Source of the DNA: an uncultured Pseudomonadota bacterium
Lineage (GTDB): Bacteria > Pseudomonadota > Gammaproteobacteria > Enterobacterales > Succinivibrionaceae
DNA: 58,248 nt
Assembly (NCBI GenBank): GCA_900319705.1
Contig: ONPL01000026.1
Span: 1-58,248 of the forward strand
Direction of reading: 5' to 3'
This document shows, one piece after another, positions 53,425 to 58,248 of this stretch. Both the position numbers and the translations under genes were made by a program. The notes below the pieces were generated by a model. It did not search any database. It worked only from the letters and a program-made list of their open reading frames with translations, and was not told the DNA's origin. How positions within the stretch are numbered: position 1 is the first letter of the stretch; each line of letters starts with the position of its first letter.

Positions 53425-53453
53425 TCCACATGAATCGGGATCTTTGGTATAAT
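53425..53453 (+). promoter_or_regulatory. extended -10 promoter of rlmKL operon
   Basis: -35 TCCACA (53425-53430), 17-base spacer and TGGTATAAT, an extended -10 with TATAAT at 53448-53453. The transcript would carry a leader of about 160 bases containing the palindrome GGGCATGCCC. Confidence 0.65.
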
Positions 53454-53619
53454 TAACCAGCTTTTTTTGAATACCTCTCACTGATAACCGCGGGCATGCC
53501 CGTGCGGGTGTCTGCGGACAGCCTGGATCTTTATGCGTGGGAATTTTTTATTTAATTGATAAAGGGAGGCAGTGGTGATCCTCCTGCGGGCTGCCGCGGG
53601 TTTCCTCGCCACAGACATT

Positions 53620-55758
53620 ATGAATAATTATTTTGCTACCTGCCCGAAGGGCATAGAACCTCTGCTGGTGGATGAACTTGGCGCAATCGGCGCCTCCGAT
53701 GTCAGATCTACCGTGTCAGGAGTTTATTTCAAAGGTGATCTGTCTGTTGGTTACCGTGCCGCCCTGTGGACCCGTTTTGCATCCAGAGTTCTGATTAATA
53801 TTGCTGAATTCGGTGCTTCCGATGATTTTGAACTGTATCTCGGGGTCAACAATATCTCCTGGGAGAAGTATTTCGATCCTTCAAGTACCATAGCCGTGGA
53901 TTTCTCCGGTGTTTCTGAATCGATTAAAAACACTCTTTACGGAGCCCAGAAAATTAAAGACGCGATCGTGGACCGTTTCAGTAAGAGATTCGGGGAGCGT
54001 CCGAATGTTGACAAGGATAACCCGGATGTGCGTATAGTTGCCCATCTGAACAAAAGACAGAAGGTTTCCATCAATTTTGACATTACCGGTGTTTCACTTC
54101 ACCGCAGATCATACCGTTCCAATGCCGGTGCAGCTCCGCTTAAGGAAAATCTTGCAGCTGCTATTGTGGCAAGAGCCAGACCTGAAGGTACCGTGGTGGA
54201 TCCGATGTGCGGCTCGGGCACGATACTGATTGAAGCCGCCATGAAACTCACTGATACAGCTCCGGGACTTCTGCGTGAAAATATCGGTTTTGCCAATCTG
54301 AAAATTCATGATCCGCAGCTGTGGAAAAGTATTCTTCTCGATGCCAAGGCAAGAAGCGCTAAAGGTCGTGAACAGCTTCAGCAGCGGGGAGTGAAACTGT
54401 ACGGTTTCGATCAGGATCAGAGGGTTATAGAAATCGCCAGAACCAACGCTGAAAATGCAGGCTTTGCAGATCTGATTGAATTTGACTGTGTGGCCCTGAA
54501 GGATCTTAAAAAACCTGAAGGAGCAGGTGCTTGCAGTATTATCACCAATCCACCTTACGGTGAACGTCTCGGCAACTTTACCGAACTGCTGGATCTTTAT
54601 TCTCTGCTCGGTGCCAAATTCAGACAGGAGTTTCCGGGGTCCACCGCCACGGTTATTTCATCCTCAGCAGATCTGTTAAGCTGTATCAGACTGAGAGCTG
54701 ATAAAACCTACAAGCTGTTTAACGGTGCTCTGGAATGTCTGCTTAAAAACTATGTGATTTCTGAACGCAGGGATGAGGAGCAGAGTGCTTCAGCTGTAAA
54801 AGAGACAGTTCTGAGCAGCGGTGCGCAGGAGTTTGCCAACCGCCTTAAAAAGAATCTCAAAAATCTTAAAAAATGGATTGAATCGGAATCACTTGAGGCA
54901 TATCGCATCTATGATGCCGATCTTCCGAACTACAATGCGGCCATTGACGTATATGCAGGGTATGCGGTGGTTCAGGAATACGCACCTCCTAAAACTGTAT
55001 CACCGAAAACCGCTCATGAAAGACTGCTTGATATTATGCAGGTTACCCGCAGCGTTCTTGATATTCCGGGTGACAGGGTGATTGTAAAACGCCGCGAAAA
55101 ACAAAAAGGTGATGAGCAGTACCGCAAACTTGATGATCTCAACCATACCGTCACTGTCCATGAGTACGGAGCAAAATATATTGTAAATCTGTACGACTAT
55201 CTAGATACCGGCATGTTCTGCGATCACCGCCTGGTGCGCAAGTATATCCGGATGAACAGTCGTGATCGGGATTTTCTCAATCTGTTTGCCTATACCGGCA
55301 CTGCAACCGTCCAGGCTGCTCTCGGCGGCGCAAGAACCACCACCACAGTGGATATGAGCAGAACCTATCTGAACTGGGCCAAGGAGAATCTTCGCATCAA
55401 TAATTTTACCGATCGCAGAAAATACCTGTTTGAACAGGCTGACTGCCTTAAATGGATCAGTGAGTGTACTTCGCAGTTTGATCTGATTTTTGTCGATCCT
55501 CCTACATTTTCCAACTCCAAGAGAATGGATACCACATTTGATGTAGAGCGCGACCATGTGCAGTTGCTTTCTTCGCTGAAGGAACTGCTGCGTCCCGGTG
55601 GAAGTATTATTTTCTCCAACAACCGGAAGAATTTCCGTTTTGACTACGATAAGATCGGAGAACTCGGTTTTACCGTCAGAGATCTTAGTGCCGAAACATT
55701 GTCGAAGGATTATGTCAAGGCAAAGGCTCTGCATAACTGCTGGCTGCTGACACTTTAA
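53620..55758 (+). CDS. rlmL: bifunctional 23S rRNA methyltransferase RlmKL
   Basis: Encodes 712 residues from ATG 53620, the start that matches the family N-terminus (NNYFATCPKGIEPLL). A GTG at 53572 with a strong AGGGAGG would add 16 residues. A THUMP domain covers about 45-155. The first SAM methyltransferase (m2G2445) has DPMCGSGTILIEAA and TNPPYGERLG. The second (m7G2069) has FLNLFAYTGTATVQAALGGA and FVDPPTFSNSK. E. coli RlmL is about 700 residues, so this is full length. It modifies the peptidyl-transferase region of 23S rRNA during assembly. uup follows after 16 bp, as in related genera. Confidence 0.95.
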   Translation: MNNYFATCPKGIEPLLVDELGAIGASDVRSTVSGVYFKGDLSVGYRAALWTRFASRVLINIAEFGASDDFELYLGVNNISWEKYFDPSSTIAVDFSGVSESIKNTLYGAQKIKDAIVDRFSKRFGERPNVDKDNPDVRIVAHLNKRQKVSINFDITGVSLHRRSYRSNAGAAPLKENLAAAIVARARPEGTVVDPMCGSGTILIEAAMKLTDTAPGLLRENIGFANLKIHDPQLWKSILLDAKARSAKGREQLQQRGVKLYGFDQDQRVIEIARTNAENAGFADLIEFDCVALKDLKKPEGAGACSIITNPPYGERLGNFTELLDLYSLLGAKFRQEFPGSTATVISSSADLLSCIRLRADKTYKLFNGALECLLKNYVISERRDEEQSASAVKETVLSSGAQEFANRLKKNLKNLKKWIESESLEAYRIYDADLPNYNAAIDVYAGYAVVQEYAPPKTVSPKTAHERLLDIMQVTRSVLDIPGDRVIVKRREKQKGDEQYRKLDDLNHTVTVHEYGAKYIVNLYDYLDTGMFCDHRLVRKYIRMNSRDRDFLNLFAYTGTATVQAALGGARTTTTVDMSRTYLNWAKENLRINNFTDRRKYLFEQADCLKWISECTSQFDLIFVDPPTFSNSKRMDTTFDVERDHVQLLSSLKELLRPGGSIIFSNNRKNFRFDYDKIGELGFTVRDLSAETLSKDYVKAKALHNCWLLTL

Positions 55759-55774
55759 TGCGGAGAACTGTGCC

Positions 55775-57607
55775 ATGAGTATATTGTCAATGGATTCAGC
55801 ATGCCTCTCATATTCTGATCTGCCTTTGCTTGATCATGCGGATTTCAGTATCGAGGCTGGAGAAAGAGTTTGTATTGTTGGACGTAACGGTGTAGGTAAG
55901 TCGACCCTGCTCAAGATTTTCAATCGTGAGACGTCAATAGATGAAGGATCCCTGGTGTTTCAGCAGGATCTCAATGTCTGCAGACTTGAACAGGATCCTC
56001 CTCATTTCTCCAGGGATCAGACCATTATGGAATATCTGATCTCCTGCCATTTTGCAAGACTTCCTGACGGAGGACACGAGGATCATTACGAGGTTGAAAA
56101 CCGGATCAGGGTTCTGCTCGGAAAGATGGATCTCGATCCGGATAAGCCTCTCAACGGCCTTTCCGGTGGTCTGCTGCGCCGCGTTGCCCTTGCCGATGCC
56201 CTGTCATCACAGCCCGATCTGCTGCTGCTTGATGAACCGACCAATCATCTTGATATCGATGCAATCCTGTGGCTTCAGAACTTTATCAGCTCCTACCGCG
56301 GCAGTGTTATTTTTATCAGTCATGACCGTGAATTCATCGACAGGGTGGCCACCAGAATAGTGGAGCTTGACCGCGGCAGGATCTACTCCTATCCGGGAAG
56401 TTACAGCCAGTATGTCAAAAACCGTGACTATCAGCTGGAACTTGAGGAAAAGCGCAATCAGGCTTTTGACCGCAAACTGTCCCAGGAGGAGGTGTGGATC
56501 CGTCAGGGGATCAAAGCCCGCCGCACCAGAAACGAGGGCAGGGTAAGAGATCTGATCAAAATGCGTGAAGAGCGGCGCAACCGCAGATCCCGCAAGGGTA
56601 ATGTGTCCATGCAGCTTTCGGAGGGGATCAGATCCGGCGATCTGGTTTTTGTCGGTGAGAATATTTCCTTCAGTTACGGCTCGAAGGTGATCATTGACAA
56701 CTTCAGCTGTCAGGTTATGAGAGGTGACAAGATTGCTCTCATCGGCGGTAACGGATGCGGAAAATCAACTCTGCTCAAACTTCTTCTCGGTCAGCTGGAA
56801 CCTGCCGGAGGAACGGTTAAAACCGGAGCCAATGTTGAAATTGCCTATTTTGATCAGTACCGTGAACAGCTTGACGGTGAAAAAACCGTAATTGACAACC
56901 TTACCAACGGCAGAACCGAGGTTGAGGTGAACGGCCACCGCAAACATGTAATCGGTTATCTGCAGGATTTTCTGTTTGAACCCCGTCGTGCCATGGTTCC
57001 GGTGAAAGCTCTCTCCGGCGGTGAAAAGAACCGTCTGCTGCTGGCAAAACTGTTCCTTAAGAAATTCAATGTACTGGTTATGGATGAACCTACCAACGAT
57101 CTCGATATTGAAACTCTTGAACTGCTTGAGGAACTGCTGACCGGCTATAAGGGAACCCTGCTGCTGGTAAGTCATGACCGTTCCTTTGTCAATAACATCG
57201 TTACCGAGATCTGGCACTTCAGAGAAGGCGGTCGCATTGATCAGATTGTCGGCGGTTATGATGAACTGCTAAGACTGACTGAACTGGAACAGCAGAAGGA
57301 ACTGGGCAAAAAAAGTACCGCTGCGCAGGAAACAAAAAAATACGTAAAACCTGTGAAGGAAAAAACTAAATTAAGTTATAATGAGCAGCGGGAACTGACC
57401 ACCCTGCCGCAGGAAATTGAAAATCTGGAGCTGCAGATTGAAGAACTGCAGAAAACCGTATCTGAACCTGCCTTCTACTCCCGTCCTGAGGAGCAGATCA
57501 AGGAAACTCTAAAGAATTTAGATGCTCTGTCCGCTGATTTACAGAAAAAGTATGATCGCTGGACCGAACTGGAAGATTTACAGAACAAATTAAGAGGAAA
57601 AAATTGA
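55775..57607 (+). CDS. uup: ABC-F family ATPase Uup
   Basis: Encodes 610 residues; ATG after CGGAG. Two ABC cassettes have Walker A GRNGVGKST (about 36-44) and GGNGCGKST (about 329-337). The signatures are LSGGLLRR and LSGGEKNR, with Walker B LLLLDEPTNHLD and LVMDEPTNDLD. The linker between cassettes is charged, and a C-terminal coiled coil (about 525-605) is typical of Uup. There are no membrane helices. ABC-F proteins act on ribosomes or DNA-related processes; Uup affects ribosome function and precise transposon excision. It overlaps the next gene by 4 bp. Confidence 0.95.
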   Translation: MSILSMDSACLSYSDLPLLDHADFSIEAGERVCIVGRNGVGKSTLLKIFNRETSIDEGSLVFQQDLNVCRLEQDPPHFSRDQTIMEYLISCHFARLPDGGHEDHYEVENRIRVLLGKMDLDPDKPLNGLSGGLLRRVALADALSSQPDLLLLDEPTNHLDIDAILWLQNFISSYRGSVIFISHDREFIDRVATRIVELDRGRIYSYPGSYSQYVKNRDYQLELEEKRNQAFDRKLSQEEVWIRQGIKARRTRNEGRVRDLIKMREERRNRRSRKGNVSMQLSEGIRSGDLVFVGENISFSYGSKVIIDNFSCQVMRGDKIALIGGNGCGKSTLLKLLLGQLEPAGGTVKTGANVEIAYFDQYREQLDGEKTVIDNLTNGRTEVEVNGHRKHVIGYLQDFLFEPRRAMVPVKALSGGEKNRLLLAKLFLKKFNVLVMDEPTNDLDIETLELLEELLTGYKGTLLLVSHDRSFVNNIVTEIWHFREGGRIDQIVGGYDELLRLTELEQQKELGKKSTAAQETKKYVKPVKEKTKLSYNEQRELTTLPQEIENLELQIEELQKTVSEPAFYSRPEEQIKETLKNLDALSADLQKKYDRWTELEDLQNKLRGKN

Positions 57608-58248
57608 AAAAATTAAAGTTGACTCTGATCGCATCAGCACTGACCATGGCTTATTCTTCTGCAATGGCGGCTGATCAGCCATTCTTTACCATTACCGAAA
57701 TTTCAGACAATGATAATGAATACGGTTACAAACTGGCAGCGAAGGCGGATGTTTATTCAAATATAGTGCAGAAGTATGACTGGTGGTCCTACTTTGATTC
57801 TCTTCCAACTGAAATCAGTCTCGGTGACTATCATACCTATCTAATAGGGTGCATATATGACAGTGCTGTATGCAACAGCTACTATGATTCAGATATTGTT
57901 GATGACGGTAAAACACATAGCTTCTTTAAGGCTCTTCATGAGAATACCTCCTATATGTCTTCAAAACTCAGCTACGGTGAAGAACTTGACATGTTCCAGG
58001 GTATAAGAACCAATCTAGGAACCGACGGAACAACTATGATAACCGGATGGGTTGAAAATCAGAGCCGTACTTTTGATACCGGCGTCCGTTATCCTGTGGT
58101 ATGGAGTTCCGGAAGTCAGGTTTATCTTGAAGGCAATATGAAGGGGTTCGGAACTGCTTCGTCATCCCTGCAGACCAGCGACGGATTCTTCCTGATCGGC
58201 GGTGCAAAGAGCAATACCAATTTTACCGATACCGGATATTTCTACTAC
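57604..58248 (+). CDS. DUF3466 family exported protein, cut by window end
   Basis: 215 residues are visible; the gene continues past the window. The TTG start at 57604 overlaps the uup stop (TTGA) and follows AGAGGAAAAAA. The signal peptide MKKLKLTLIASALTMAYSSAMA is followed by FFTITEI. Repeated short motifs such as WVENQSRTFDTGVRYPVVW and GFFLIGGAKSNTN fit DUF3466, a periplasmic or surface beta-propeller-like family. In many gammaproteobacteria a DUF3466 gene follows uup, which supports the call. Function unknown. Confidence 0.8.
   Translation, partial: MKKLKLTLIASALTMAYSSAMAADQPFFTITEISDNDNEYGYKLAAKADVYSNIVQKYDWWSYFDSLPTEISLGDYHTYLIGCIYDSAVCNSYYDSDIVDDGKTHSFFKALHENTSYMSSKLSYGEELDMFQGIRTNLGTDGTTMITGWVENQSRTFDTGVRYPVVWSSGSQVYLEGNMKGFGTASSSLQTSDGFFLIGGAKSNTNFTDTGYFYY

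Overview
The window reads as a chromosomal segment of a Gram-negative gammaproteobacterium. Signs of this are tamA-tamB, bamC, a trimeric-type porin, dedD, a fused 1294-residue PurL, a fused RlmKL, and the order rlmKL-uup-DUF3466 seen in many gammaproteobacteria. A very LuxO-like regulator, a large secreted starch-degrading enzyme and several families familiar from gut and rumen bacteria make an anaerobic host-associated lineage such as Succinivibrionaceae plausible. That placement is inference, since no rRNA gene is present. No tRNA, rRNA, complete insertion sequence, prophage or CRISPR array was recognised.

Region by region. At 1-5.7 kb, after a small membrane protein, lies a tight + strand cluster: a coiled-coil protein, a zinc-ribbon/FHA protein, an NrdG-like radical SAM protein and a PP2C phosphatase. 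It faces a minus-strand minimal kinase-like gene followed by a 40-residue basic protein and a terminator. This looks like a poorly described Ser/Thr phospho-signalling system that incorporates a radical SAM enzyme. At 6-11.8 kb are purL, dedD and a NIF3-family gene. At 11.9-17.2 kb is a whole phosphorelay in one locus: LuxO-like sigma54 activator, LuxU-like HPt protein, FIST-domain sensor (NosP-like) and cytosolic hybrid kinase (VpsS-like). At 17.2-19.0 kb are three minus-strand genes of unknown function, two of them divergent paralogues.

At 19.2-24.4 kb are an OafA-type O-acyltransferase with a SGNH domain, an orphan Hcp (type VI secretion tube protein), a PAP2 phosphatase broken by a one-base frameshift, and a 1.1 kb AT-rich stretch without a convincing gene. 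At 24.4-26.0 kb is an exported HAD phosphatase with an S-layer-homology-like segment. At 26.2-35.9 kb, bioB-bioF-bioC-bioD, preceded by a BirA-type operator, run by overlapping reading frames straight into tamA-tamB. bamC follows with its own promoter and terminator.

At 37.4-43.4 kb are a three-gene minus-strand operon ending in a signal-less M15 peptidase, a porin, an SDR oxidoreductase, a membrane-anchored Sel1/J-domain protein and a YhcC-type radical SAM protein. At 43.6-50.0 kb are a 1756-residue secreted GH57/GH119-like amylase with CBM25-like, PKD and starch-binding-type repeats, and a secreted VanX-type dipeptidase. At 50.2-53.3 kb are three genes resembling Bacillus ydjI-ydjH-ydjG (SPFH/SHOCT, membrane protein, zinc-ribbon membrane protein) without pspA. 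At 53.6 kb to the end are rlmKL, uup and a DUF3466 gene cut by the window edge.

The best candidates for new biology are the radical SAM/FHA/PP2C/kinase cluster with its coiled-coil partner, the complete FIST-to-LuxO relay in a single locus, and the HAD phosphatase with an SLH-like domain. All functional calls rest on motif reading without database searches.
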